DNA of 64,000 bases from Pseudomonadota bacterium (GTDB lineage Bacteria > Pseudomonadota > Gammaproteobacteria > Steroidobacterales > Steroidobacteraceae). Made by a program: the position numbers and the translations under genes. The notes under the pieces are model-generated. The model was not told where the DNA came from. It saw only the letters and a list, made by a program, of their open reading frames with translations, and ran no database searches. Positions 34,003 to 42,041 of this stretch are shown one piece after another (within the stretch, counting starts at the first letter, position 1; each line of letters begins with the position of its first letter). The stretch lies in assembly GCA_018241505.1 (NCBI GenBank), contig JAFEDS010000021.1:62001-126000 (forward strand). The letters run 5' to 3'.

Positions 34003-35025
34003 GTGAGCGAAACTATGTTGGCCATGCGGTTGAGTCGGAGCGGGGGCGCCCTGTTGCCCCAGGTGGTGCCTCGTCCGGAGCTTCGAGCAAACGACGTGCT
34101 ATTGGAAATTCTGGCTTGCGGTGTCTGTCGGACAGATCTGCATCTGTTGGATGGTGAGTTGCCCAACGTACGATATCCGATAACGCCTGGGCACGAGATT
34201 GTCGGGAGGGTAGTTGAGGTGGGTTCTTCGGCTGTTGGTGTTGCCGTCGGTGATCGGGTCGGTGTTCCTTGGCTCGGCTACACCTGCGGGCAGTGCCGAT
34301 ACTGCCTCGCGGGAAACGAAAACCTATGCGACTTCGCCCGTTTCACCGGTTACACCCTCGACGGCGGGTACGCGGAGTTTGTTGTGGCGGATGCCCGGTT
34401 CTGCCTCCCGTTGCCCTCTCGGTATACGGACGCGGAGGCAGCCCCTTTGTTGTGCGCGGGTCTGATCGGGTACAGGGCATATCGCGCGGCGGGGACTGGC
34501 CGCAATCTGGGGCTGTACGGCTTTGGCGCGGCCGCTCATTTGCTCGCGCAGGTTGCTCTGGCAGATGGCTGGCAGGTGTTCGCACTGACCCGCCCCGGCG
34601 ACCTCGAAAGTCAACGTTTTGCCCGTTCACTGGGAGTGACCTGGGCTGGTGACTCAACTACCGTACCACCTGAACCGTTGGATGCCGCCATCATCTTTGC
34701 GGCCGTCGGGGCTTTGGTTCCGGTAGCTCTGCGCGCATCTCGAAAGGGAGGGCGCGTCGTGTGCGCAGGTATCCACATGAGTGACATTCCAAGCTTTCCG
34801 TATGAATTGCTGTGGGGTGAGCGTACGATTTGCTCTGTCGCCAATCTCACTCGCACCGACGGTGCGGACTTCATGAAAGTGGCGGCGCGCGTTCAATTAC
34901 GCCCCCAGGTTGAGGTGTTTGCCCTGTCTGCGGCTAATGAAGCCCTCGAGAAGCTTCGAGGCGGGGCGTTGACCGGTGCCGCGGTGCTCACACCGGCAGC
35001 TCGCATTGGGAATTGTGCGTATTGA
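34003..35025 (+). CDS. Zinc-dependent alcohol dehydrogenase
   Basis: A 340-residue medium-chain dehydrogenase. The catalytic zinc site is in CGVCRTDLHLLDGE and PGHEIVG; the structural zinc Cys set is CGQCRYCLAGNENLC; the cofactor domain has LYGFGAAAHLLAQVA near residue 170. The AdhA-like layout suits ethanol or acetaldehyde turnover under low oxygen, as in other stress islands, which is inference. The GTG start at 34003 has GGAGA five bases upstream; longer readings of the frame lack a ribosome site and family similarity. Confidence 0.9.
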   Translation: MSETMLAMRLSRSGGALLPQVVPRPELRANDVLLEILACGVCRTDLHLLDGELPNVRYPITPGHEIVGRVVEVGSSAVGVAVGDRVGVPWLGYTCGQCRYCLAGNENLCDFARFTGYTLDGGYAEFVVADARFCLPLPSRYTDAEAAPLLCAGLIGYRAYRAAGTGRNLGLYGFGAAAHLLAQVALADGWQVFALTRPGDLESQRFARSLGVTWAGDSTTVPPEPLDAAIIFAAVGALVPVALRASRKGGRVVCAGIHMSDIPSFPYELLWGERTICSVANLTRTDGADFMKVAARVQLRPQVEVFALSAANEALEKLRGGALTGAAVLTPAARIGNCAY

Positions 35026-35081
35026 GCGAGCAGCTACTGGCTGTCACCCTGGGCTGGCAAGGGGATGCCTGGAGAGCAATC

Positions 35082-35984
35082 ATGCAGTCTATCAATTCGA
35101 TCCTGGTCGTGGTCGATGTGAGCCCAACGGCCGCGGATGCCGTTGCGAAGGCCGTTGCGCTGGCGAGAAGGTTTAAAGCGCGTATTGAGCTGTACATGTG
35201 CGATGCGGAGCGGGCTTTCATGCTCTCGCAGGCTTATGTGCCAGCGGGGGTGCAGGAAGCGCGACGCTCGTGCATGGTGCAGAGCCGCCGCTACCTGGAA
35301 TCCTTGAAGGAGTCCGCCAATGCACCTGATGTGACCATCACAGTCGATTCGGCTTGTGAGAGTCCCTTGTATGAAAGCATCGTGCGCAAGGTCCTGCGCG
35401 AGCAGCCAGATCTTGTCATCAAGAACGTAATCCGCACCAACGGCCAGCGTGCGGCGCAGTTCGATGCAACTGACTGGCAGTTGATGCGGACCTGTCCTAC
35501 AGCGCTCATGTTGACGCGCGGGAGGGCGTGGAAGCCAGCGCCCACATTCGCGGCAGCCATAGACGTTTCCGCTGCGGAAAGCGCGGGGCTGGCCCAAGGA
35601 ATACTCAGCGCAGCCCAAGCGATCCTGCAATCAGCCGGCGGGGAGCTGGAAGTGGTTTACGCGGAGGCGCTCGATCTACAAGATGAAGAACGTGAGAAGG
35701 GCGCGCGCACCCTGCAAGATTTGACGGCGCAGGTCCCAGAATTGAGCCCGCACGTACACATCCTCGCCGGCAACCCCGAGGTGAGTTTGCCGCGTTTCGC
35801 CGAGCATCGAAAATACGATGCGATTCTGCTGGGCGCGTTGACGCACAAGCCGGGATACACATCGCAGGTGGGCACGCTCACCTCGAGGCTGATGGATGCG
35901 CTCGATTGCGACTTCATTCTGTTGAAATCCAGTGCTTACCGCAGTCCGCTTGCGGCTTCCGCGGCACGGACTACTGCCGCCTGA
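35082..35984 (+). CDS. Tandem universal stress protein (UspE-like)
   Basis: A 300-residue protein with two Usp domains in tandem, as in UspE. The first begins SILVVVDVSPTAADA, the second FAAAIDVSAAESA near 165, and it closes with the UspE-like tail LMDALDCDFILLKSS. The ATP-loop pattern G-x2-G-x9-GS is not intact. The ATG at 35082 is preceded by GGAGAG; earlier in-frame codons overlap the alcohol dehydrogenase end. It follows that gene by 56 bases and may be co-transcribed. Confidence 0.85.
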   Translation: MQSINSILVVVDVSPTAADAVAKAVALARRFKARIELYMCDAERAFMLSQAYVPAGVQEARRSCMVQSRRYLESLKESANAPDVTITVDSACESPLYESIVRKVLREQPDLVIKNVIRTNGQRAAQFDATDWQLMRTCPTALMLTRGRAWKPAPTFAAAIDVSAAESAGLAQGILSAAQAILQSAGGELEVVYAEALDLQDEEREKGARTLQDLTAQVPELSPHVHILAGNPEVSLPRFAEHRKYDAILLGALTHKPGYTSQVGTLTSRLMDALDCDFILLKSSAYRSPLAASAARTTAA

Positions 35985-36019
35985 CAATCGAAGCAGCGCC
36001 GCAAGTCGAACCGGCGCGA

Positions 36020-36035
36020 CTGACGGCTTCGTCAG
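36020..36035. terminator. Short hairpin between convergent genes
   Basis: CTGACG and CGTCAG around a GCTT loop form a six-base stem between the convergent Usp and CBS genes. No T-run follows, so termination is uncertain. Confidence 0.3.
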
Positions 36036-36038
36036 ATC

Positions 36039-36494
36039 TCAGGCTGTCTCGCTGCGCTGCACGGCGCGGTGTGTTTGAGATTTCATCAGCTCGGCAAGCT
36101 CGTGAAGCTCTGACGCGACCGCGGGCAGGAGGTCATCCAGTGTTACGATACCCACGAGCGCGCCGTTGGCGTCGGTCACGGGAGCTCTGCGCACGGCTCG
36201 CGCGTTCATGGCGTCGATACCATCCGAAAGGCTCGTCTCAACACCTAGGCACAGCGGATTTGTCGACATGACATCGCCGACGGTCAGGCAATGCAGATCG
36301 GCCCCCTTGAACACCTGGCCGCGCACGATGTCACGGTCCGTCAACATCCCGACCGCTCGACGCTGTGGGTCGTGAGGGTTCAGCACGACCAATGAGCCCA
36401 CCTTGTTTTCACGCATGAGCATGGCAGCCTGCGCCAAGGGCTGGTCGGGGTGTGTGACAATTACACGGGTCGTTCTGATGTCGCCGATATTCAT
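36039..36494 (-). CDS. CBS-domain pair protein
   Basis: A 151-residue protein made almost wholly of two CBS motifs: VGMLTDRDIVRGQVF near residue 48 and VGIVTLDDLLPAVA near 113, with the conserved RRAPVTDANG between. Such Bateman modules bind adenine nucleotides and report energy state. No catalytic domain is attached, so it probably regulates a partner. It is divergent from a second CBS gene across a region with a 16-base palindrome. Confidence 0.9.
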   Translation of the reverse strand: MNIGDIRTTRVIVTHPDQPLAQAAMLMRENKVGSLVVLNPHDPQRRAVGMLTDRDIVRGQVFKGADLHCLTVGDVMSTNPLCLGVETSLSDGIDAMNARAVRRAPVTDANGALVGIVTLDDLLPAVASELHELAELMKSQTHRAVQRSETA

Positions 36495-36519
36495 GATTCT
36501 CGCTTCCGAATGGACTGCG

Positions 36520-36535
36520 GCGCTATTGATAGCGC
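36520..36535. promoter_or_regulatory. 16-base palindrome between divergent CBS genes
   Basis: GCGCTATTGATAGCGC has 7-base arms around TG and lies 26 bases upstream of one CBS gene and about 98 bases upstream of the other. Its shape fits a dimeric operator; no regulator can be assigned. Confidence 0.4.
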
Positions 36536-36632
36536 GCGCGCTCCCTTGTGGCCATCAGCAAAGATACGGATGGCCAAGTTGCTCGGGCGGTGACTGAATG
36601 TGAGACCGGAATACCGGACGGAGGTCTATCAA

Positions 36633-37070
36633 ATGAACGTGGGGCAAATCAGTGGCGGTCGGCTCGTGACAGTCTCACAGCACTCTATGGTGTCGGAGGT
36701 GGCTCGAATGATGGCCGCGAATCACGTAGGAGCTGTGATTGTCACGGAGAATGCGGATGATGAATCGCCGATGGTCGGGCTCATTACCGATCGAGATATT
36801 GTGAATGCCCAGTTGGATCAGACCAAAGATCTCAACAGCCTCAGTGCGGAAGCGGTCATGACGCGCAAGGTACTGACTCTGAGTCCGGGAGACTCCCTCG
36901 ATGGCGCGATCGCACACATGCGTGCCAGAAATGTGCGCAGAGCACCGATCGTTAGCGCGGGGGGTGTTCCGGTTGGTATGGTGTCCACCGACGATCTCAT
37001 TGCTCAAATGTCGTTCAAACTTTGCAGCATTGCCGGCATCGTGGCCAAGCAGTCCCAAAGGGAGCGCTGA
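36633..37070 (+). CDS. CBS-domain pair protein (operon leader)
   Basis: A 145-residue protein with two CBS motifs: VGLITDRDIVNAQLD near residue 46 and VGMVSTDDLIAQM near 118, plus RRAPIVSAGG. It should bind an adenine nucleotide. GGAGG eight bases before ATG 36633 supports the start. It is the first gene of a run CBS-HlyD-RbbA-permease-phosphorylase with gaps or overlaps of only a few bases, which suggests that energy-state sensing is tied to that operon. Confidence 0.9.
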   Translation: MNVGQISGGRLVTVSQHSMVSEVARMMAANHVGAVIVTENADDESPMVGLITDRDIVNAQLDQTKDLNSLSAEAVMTRKVLTLSPGDSLDGAIAHMRARNVRRAPIVSAGGVPVGMVSTDDLIAQMSFKLCSIAGIVAKQSQRER

Positions 37071-37072
37071 GT

Positions 37073-38209
37073 GTGTCCGTTGCTCTCCAGCAGCCGCCCG
37101 TAAACCTGCCATCGGCGCCTGCGTTGCAGCCGCAGCCGGCCTTGCAACCTGCCCCCGACCTGCATCCGGTGCCGGTTGTCTCGACGCTGCCAGCCATTCC
37201 AGGCGACGCTTCAAACCGGCGGCGCTGGCGCGGTCCGGTGCGGTGGTTATTGTTTGTCCTGCTGATTGCTGGCGGCGCCGCTCTCTATTTCTGGAAACAC
37301 ACCGGCGGCACCGTACTTCCCGCGGGCATCGTGTCGTCCAACGGGCGGCTGGAGGCCACTGAGATCGACATCGCGACGAAGCTCGCCGGCCGCATCAGCG
37401 AAGTGTTGGTTCAGGAGGGCGACTTCGTTGAGCGGGGGCAGATTGTTGCGCGCATGGATACAAATGTGCTGCAGGCGCAGTTCCGTGAGGCCCAGGCGGA
37501 TGCCAATCGCGCCAAGATGGCCCTCGCCACGGCGAATGCGGTTGTCGACCAACGGCGCAATGAGCTGACGCTTGCACAGAGCATCCTACGGCGTTCCAAG
37601 CAACTGGTGGACGGCCATTTCATCAGCGTGGAGAAGCTCGACAGCGACCAGGCGCAGTTCAATGTAGCCAGTGCGACGCTGACTGCCGCGGTTTCCCAGG
37701 TCTCCATCGCCAAGGCGGCGCTGCAGGCCGCTGGAGCGGCCATCGAGCGGATCCAGGCCGATATTGACGACAGCGTACTGCGCGCGCCGACTGCAGGTCG
37801 CGCTCAATATCGCCTCGCGCAGCCGGGAGAAGTCCTCCCCGCGGGCGGCAAAGTCATCGGAATGTTGGATCTCGCCGACGTCTACATGACCTTGTTCCTG
37901 CCGGAAGATTCCGCCGGACGGCTGGCAATCGGCTCTGAAGCGCGGCTCGTATTTGATGCCGCCCCACAGTACGTGGTTCCTGCCCGCATCACTTTCGTTG
38001 CGACCGAAGCGCAATTCACACCCAAGACGGTGGAGACGGCCACCGAGCGGCAGAAGCTCGTCTTCAGGATAAAGGCGCAGTTGGATCCCGATCTGCTGCG
38101 CAAGCATTGGACGCAGGTGAAGGCGGGTGTTCCTGGCACCGGCTATGTCAGGGTCAATCCTGCTTCGGTCTGGCCCCAGACGCTGGCAATTCGCCTCCCG
38201 GCGCCATGA
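37073..38209 (+). CDS. HlyD-family membrane fusion protein (YhiI-like)
   Basis: A 378-residue protein with a Pro-rich cytoplasmic start, one membrane helix (LLFVLLIAGGAALYF, about 55-70), a lipoyl-like half (NGRLEATEIDIATKLAGRI and later DDSVLRAPTAGRAQY) around a coiled-coil of roughly 100 residues, and a beta-barrel domain. It should link an inner-membrane ABC system to the periplasm. The GTG start lies two bases after the CBS stop with GGGAG eight bases upstream. Order with the next two genes matches the E. coli yhiI-rbbA-yhhJ arrangement. Confidence 0.87.
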   Translation: MSVALQQPPVNLPSAPALQPQPALQPAPDLHPVPVVSTLPAIPGDASNRRRWRGPVRWLLFVLLIAGGAALYFWKHTGGTVLPAGIVSSNGRLEATEIDIATKLAGRISEVLVQEGDFVERGQIVARMDTNVLQAQFREAQADANRAKMALATANAVVDQRRNELTLAQSILRRSKQLVDGHFISVEKLDSDQAQFNVASATLTAAVSQVSIAKAALQAAGAAIERIQADIDDSVLRAPTAGRAQYRLAQPGEVLPAGGKVIGMLDLADVYMTLFLPEDSAGRLAIGSEARLVFDAAPQYVVPARITFVATEAQFTPKTVETATERQKLVFRIKAQLDPDLLRKHWTQVKAGVPGTGYVRVNPASVWPQTLAIRLPAP

Positions 38210-40905
38210 GCGCGGCGGTCCGGGTCGCGCGGGTCAGCTTGCGATACAAGGCCACGATTGCACTGCAGGATGTCAGTCTCGGGATTCCCACCGGAGAGCT
38301 CATCGGCTTCATTGGACCCGATGGCGTAGGCAAGTCGAGTCTGCTGGGCTTGATTGCCGGAGCGCGTCGGATCCAGTCGGGCTCGGTTGAGGCGTTGGGT
38401 GGCAACATGGCGGATCCTGAGCACCGCGGCCGGGTCTGCTCCCGCATCGCCTACATGCCCCAGGGCCTCGGCCGCAATCTGTACCCGAGTCTATCGGTCT
38501 TTGAGAATGTTGATTTTTTCGGACGCCTGTTCGGTCTCGACAGCGCGGCGCGGAAGCGGCGTATCGCCGACTTGCTCAGCGCGGTGGGAATAGGCGAATT
38601 CCAGGATCGCCTTGCCGGCGCGCTGTCCGGAGGCATGAAGCAGAAACTCGGCTTGTGCTGCGCGCTGATCCACGATCCCGATCTGCTGATTCTCGATGAG
38701 CCCACCACGGGTATCGACCCATTGTCGCGCCGCCAGTTCTGGCAGCTCATCTCGGGCATTCGGGCGCGGCGGCCAGGCCTCACGGTTTTGGTGGCAACAG
38801 CCTATTTCGATGAGGCTCAGACCTTCGATCAACTCGTTGTCATGAGTGACGGACGCATACTGGCTGTCGGTACGCCTGCTGCACTCATGCAACAGTATCG
38901 CGCGGCAAATCTGGAGGATCTGTATGCGCGCCTTCTCGGAGGTTCGGTGGACGACTGGTCGATGGCCGCCGACCGACCCGCCGGCGACATTCCGCGGGAG
39001 CCCGCGATCGAGGCGCGCGGGTTGACTCGCCGGTTCGGTGATTTCGTGGCCGTCGACAATATCGAGCTGGAGATTCGTCGCGGTGAAATTTTCGGCTTTC
39101 TGGGTCCGAACGGCTGCGGCAAGACCACGACCATGAAGATGTTGACCGGTCTGCTGCCCGCCTCCAGCGGCGTAACCCGCCTGTTGGGTCAACCGGTGGA
39201 TGTCCGCGATCTGAGCCTGCGTCGTCGCGTAGGATTCATGTCGCAATCGTTCTCGTTGTATTCGGAGCTCACGGTGCGTCAGAACCTCGAGCTGCATGCC
39301 CATTTGTTCCAGTTGCGCAAGCGAGCGGCGGTGCAGCGGATGGCATACCTGGCGGAGCAGTTCGGGCTGAAGCCATATCTCGATGAGGGCGCAGAGCGGC
39401 TGCCGCTTGGCGTACGTCAACGCCTGTCGCTTGCAGTCGCGCTCATCCATGAGCCGGAACTGCTGATTCTCGATGAGCCCACCTCAGGGGTGGATCCCAT
39501 GGCGCGGGATCACTTCTGGCATCTGCTTCTCGGGCTCGCCCGTGACCGGGGTATCACAATCCTCATTTCCACGCACTTCATGAATGAGGCGTCGCGGTGC
39601 GACCGGATCGCGTTGATGTACGAAGGCAAAATTCTCACAACAGGGGCTCCTGCGGACATCGTTCGAGACGCCCGGGCGCGGACACTCGAGGAGGCATTCA
39701 TCACCCGTCTCAGTCAGATTGTATCGGTACCTGGGGAATCTGCGACTGTAGAGGTGTCCTCGCCTGGACGAAGCGGTCAAGCAGACACCGGGTTCACACT
39801 GCATCGCCTGTGGACCTACGCCCGCCGCGAGTGGATGGAAATCCGCCGCGACCCGATCCGACTCGCTTTCGCGCTCATCGGCCCCATCGTACTCATGATT
39901 GTCTTCGGGTACGGAATCACATTCGACGTCGAGCACCTTTCGTACGCCGTACTCGACTACGATCGCTCGTCCGACAGCAGAAACTACCTGGAGGGGTTCT
40001 CGAGCTCCCGGTATTTCGCCCCACACCAGGATGTTCGCGACGCGCAAGATCTCGAGAGACGCATGCGCGACGGCGAGCTGCGATTTGTCATTGAGATACC
40101 TCCCGCGTTCGGGCGCGACTTGCAAGCGGGGCGCTCACCGGAAGTGGCGGTGTGGGTCGATGGAGCTTTTCCTTTCCGCGCCGAGACGACGCGAGCCTAT
40201 GTCGAAGGCGTGCACCGGATGTATCTCGACCGCCTACTCACCGCGCAACAGACTATCTCGCCCGCTCGAATCGAGGCGCGATTCCGCTACAACCAGGACT
40301 TTCGCAGCGTATACACGGTAGTTCCGGGCACTATTATGATGCTCCTTCTGTTCATGCCCGCGATCATGACGGCTCTCGGTGTGGTCCGGGAGAAGGAGCT
40401 TGGATCCATTGTCAACTTTCATGTGACGCCGACCACCAAGCTGGAGTTTCTGTTAGGCAAGCAATTGCCTTACATTGCGCTGGGATTGACCAACTTCGCA
40501 ATACTGCTCGCACTGGCTGTCGGGTTGTTCCAGGTGCCCGTCAAAGGCAGCCTGCCGGCGTTGGTGCTCGGCGCGGTCATCTATGTCATTTCCAGCACTG
40601 CATTCGGGCTGCTGATCTCCAATTTCGTGAAGACCCAGATTGCCGCCATCTTCGCCACGGCCATTATTACCACGGTGCCGGCCATCGAGTATTCGGGATT
40701 CATTACACCTGTGTCTTCGCTGTCGACCGATGCTCACATCATCGGCGGCGCCTTCGCCAGCACTTATTTTCTGCACTTGAGCCTCGGAACGTTCACGAAG
40801 GCACTGGATCTGGCGGGCGTGAGCCTGGATCTGCTCGCCCTGATGCTCATAGCCACGGTCATCACGATATTCGCCCGCGCGGCCCTTCCTGCACAGGAGG
40901 CGTGA
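38206..40905 (+). CDS. rbbA: RbbA-like ABC transporter: two ATPase domains and ABC-2 permease
   Basis: An 899-residue protein close to the length of E. coli RbbA. The first ATPase domain has Walker A GPDGVGKSS, signature LSGGM and LLILDEPTTGID; the second has GPNGCGKTT, a degenerate signature LPLGV and LLILDEPTSGVD. From about 540 onward an ABC-2 permease follows with one early helix (LAFALIGPIVLMIVFGYGI) and a cluster of C-terminal helices. RbbA has also been described as a ribosome-associated ATPase in E. coli. ATG 38206 overlaps the HlyD stop by four bases. Confidence 0.87.
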   Translation: MSAAVRVARVSLRYKATIALQDVSLGIPTGELIGFIGPDGVGKSSLLGLIAGARRIQSGSVEALGGNMADPEHRGRVCSRIAYMPQGLGRNLYPSLSVFENVDFFGRLFGLDSAARKRRIADLLSAVGIGEFQDRLAGALSGGMKQKLGLCCALIHDPDLLILDEPTTGIDPLSRRQFWQLISGIRARRPGLTVLVATAYFDEAQTFDQLVVMSDGRILAVGTPAALMQQYRAANLEDLYARLLGGSVDDWSMAADRPAGDIPREPAIEARGLTRRFGDFVAVDNIELEIRRGEIFGFLGPNGCGKTTTMKMLTGLLPASSGVTRLLGQPVDVRDLSLRRRVGFMSQSFSLYSELTVRQNLELHAHLFQLRKRAAVQRMAYLAEQFGLKPYLDEGAERLPLGVRQRLSLAVALIHEPELLILDEPTSGVDPMARDHFWHLLLGLARDRGITILISTHFMNEASRCDRIALMYEGKILTTGAPADIVRDARARTLEEAFITRLSQIVSVPGESATVEVSSPGRSGQADTGFTLHRLWTYARREWMEIRRDPIRLAFALIGPIVLMIVFGYGITFDVEHLSYAVLDYDRSSDSRNYLEGFSSSRYFAPHQDVRDAQDLERRMRDGELRFVIEIPPAFGRDLQAGRSPEVAVWVDGAFPFRAETTRAYVEGVHRMYLDRLLTAQQTISPARIEARFRYNQDFRSVYTVVPGTIMMLLLFMPAIMTALGVVREKELGSIVNFHVTPTTKLEFLLGKQLPYIALGLTNFAILLALAVGLFQVPVKGSLPALVLGAVIYVISSTAFGLLISNFVKTQIAAIFATAIITTVPAIEYSGFITPVSSLSTDAHIIGGAFASTYFLHLSLGTFTKALDLAGVSLDLLALMLIATVITIFARAALPAQEA

Positions 40906-40907
40906 GT

Positions 40908-42041
40908 GTGGACCGGCTGAGCAGCATCTATCGTCTCGCGTTGAAGGAGCTGGCGAGCCTGTCACGCGATGTTGCACTCGTGGGCCTAATCATCTACGCA
41001 TTCACGTACGCCGTGTACGGTCCTGCCAAAGGTGCCCGTATGGAGCTGCGTGATGCTTCCGTCGCAATTGTCGACGAAGACCATTCCGTGCTGTCGGCCC
41101 GTTTAGGGGATGCACTGCTTCCGCCTCTGTTTCAGCCTCCGCGCTATCTCGATCGCGCGCAGATCGACGCAGCCATGGATGCAGGCAAATACACGTTCAT
41201 TGTGGACATTCCCCCGCGCTTCCAAGCCGATGTTCAGGCAGGGCGGCAACCCGCGATGCAAGTCAACATCGACGCCACTGCGATGAGCCAGGCGGGCCGG
41301 GGCGCTGGCTACATAGCAAACATATTCGCCGGGGAGATTGCTAGATTTGTCGGTGCCGCCACCGTACAAACCCAGCCGGTGCGCCTGATCGTGCGCTCAA
41401 AATTCAACGCGAACCTGCTCGATACCTGGTTCCTGGGAGTCTCCCAGATCATCAGCAATATAACGCTCCTGGCGGTCATTCTTTCCGGAGCTGCGGTGGT
41501 GCGGGAGCGGGAACACGGCACGATCGAGCATCTGCTGGTCCTGCCCCTGCGACCCAGCGATGTCATGCTTGCGAAGATCGTGGCCAACGGCTTCACCATT
41601 GTGGTTGTGGCGACCCTCTCGCTGTGGATCATTGTGCAGGGCCTGTTACAGGTGCCGATTGCAGGCTCCGTTGCGCTGTTCATTCTGGATGCCGTCGTGT
41701 ATCTGTTTTCGGTGACCTCACTGGGAATTCTGCTGGCCACCCTCGCGCGCTCCATGCCGCAATTCGGCCTGTTGGCATTTCTGGTTTTCCTGGTGCTCAA
41801 CATGCTGTCCGGAGGGGCCACACCGCTCGACAGCATGCCGGACTGGCTGCAATCGATCATACAATTGTCACCCGCCGTGCACTTCGTCAATACCGCGCTT
41901 GCGATCCTCTATCGTGGCGCGGATTTGCGCGCTGCGGGAGGTGAAATGCTGGTGACGGCGGGTATCGGCGTGCTGTTCTTTGCGGTTGCCCTGAGTCGCT
42001 TCCGGAAGATGATTGCCATTGTGCAATTGCGAGGTGTCTGA
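40908..42041 (+). CDS. ABC-2 type permease (YhhJ-like)
   Basis: A 377-residue membrane protein: one N-terminal helix (VALVGLIIYAFTYAVYG), a large periplasmic domain, then five C-terminal helices including GVSQIISNITLLAVILSGAAVVREREHGTIEHLLVLPL (landmark only, about 183-220). It pairs with the RbbA permease half. GTG 40908 is chosen over GTG 40902 because AGGAGG lies seven bases before it. The following gene overlaps its stop by one base. Confidence 0.85.
   Translation: MDRLSSIYRLALKELASLSRDVALVGLIIYAFTYAVYGPAKGARMELRDASVAIVDEDHSVLSARLGDALLPPLFQPPRYLDRAQIDAAMDAGKYTFIVDIPPRFQADVQAGRQPAMQVNIDATAMSQAGRGAGYIANIFAGEIARFVGAATVQTQPVRLIVRSKFNANLLDTWFLGVSQIISNITLLAVILSGAAVVREREHGTIEHLLVLPLRPSDVMLAKIVANGFTIVVVATLSLWIIVQGLLQVPIAGSVALFILDAVVYLFSVTSLGILLATLARSMPQFGLLAFLVFLVLNMLSGGATPLDSMPDWLQSIIQLSPAVHFVNTALAILYRGADLRAAGGEMLVTAGIGVLFFAVALSRFRKMIAIVQLRGV

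Noticed and set aside
40152-40907. Long frame extending the permease gene into rbbA
   Set aside because: The extension lies inside rbbA in another frame; AGGAGG before 40908 marks the permease start.
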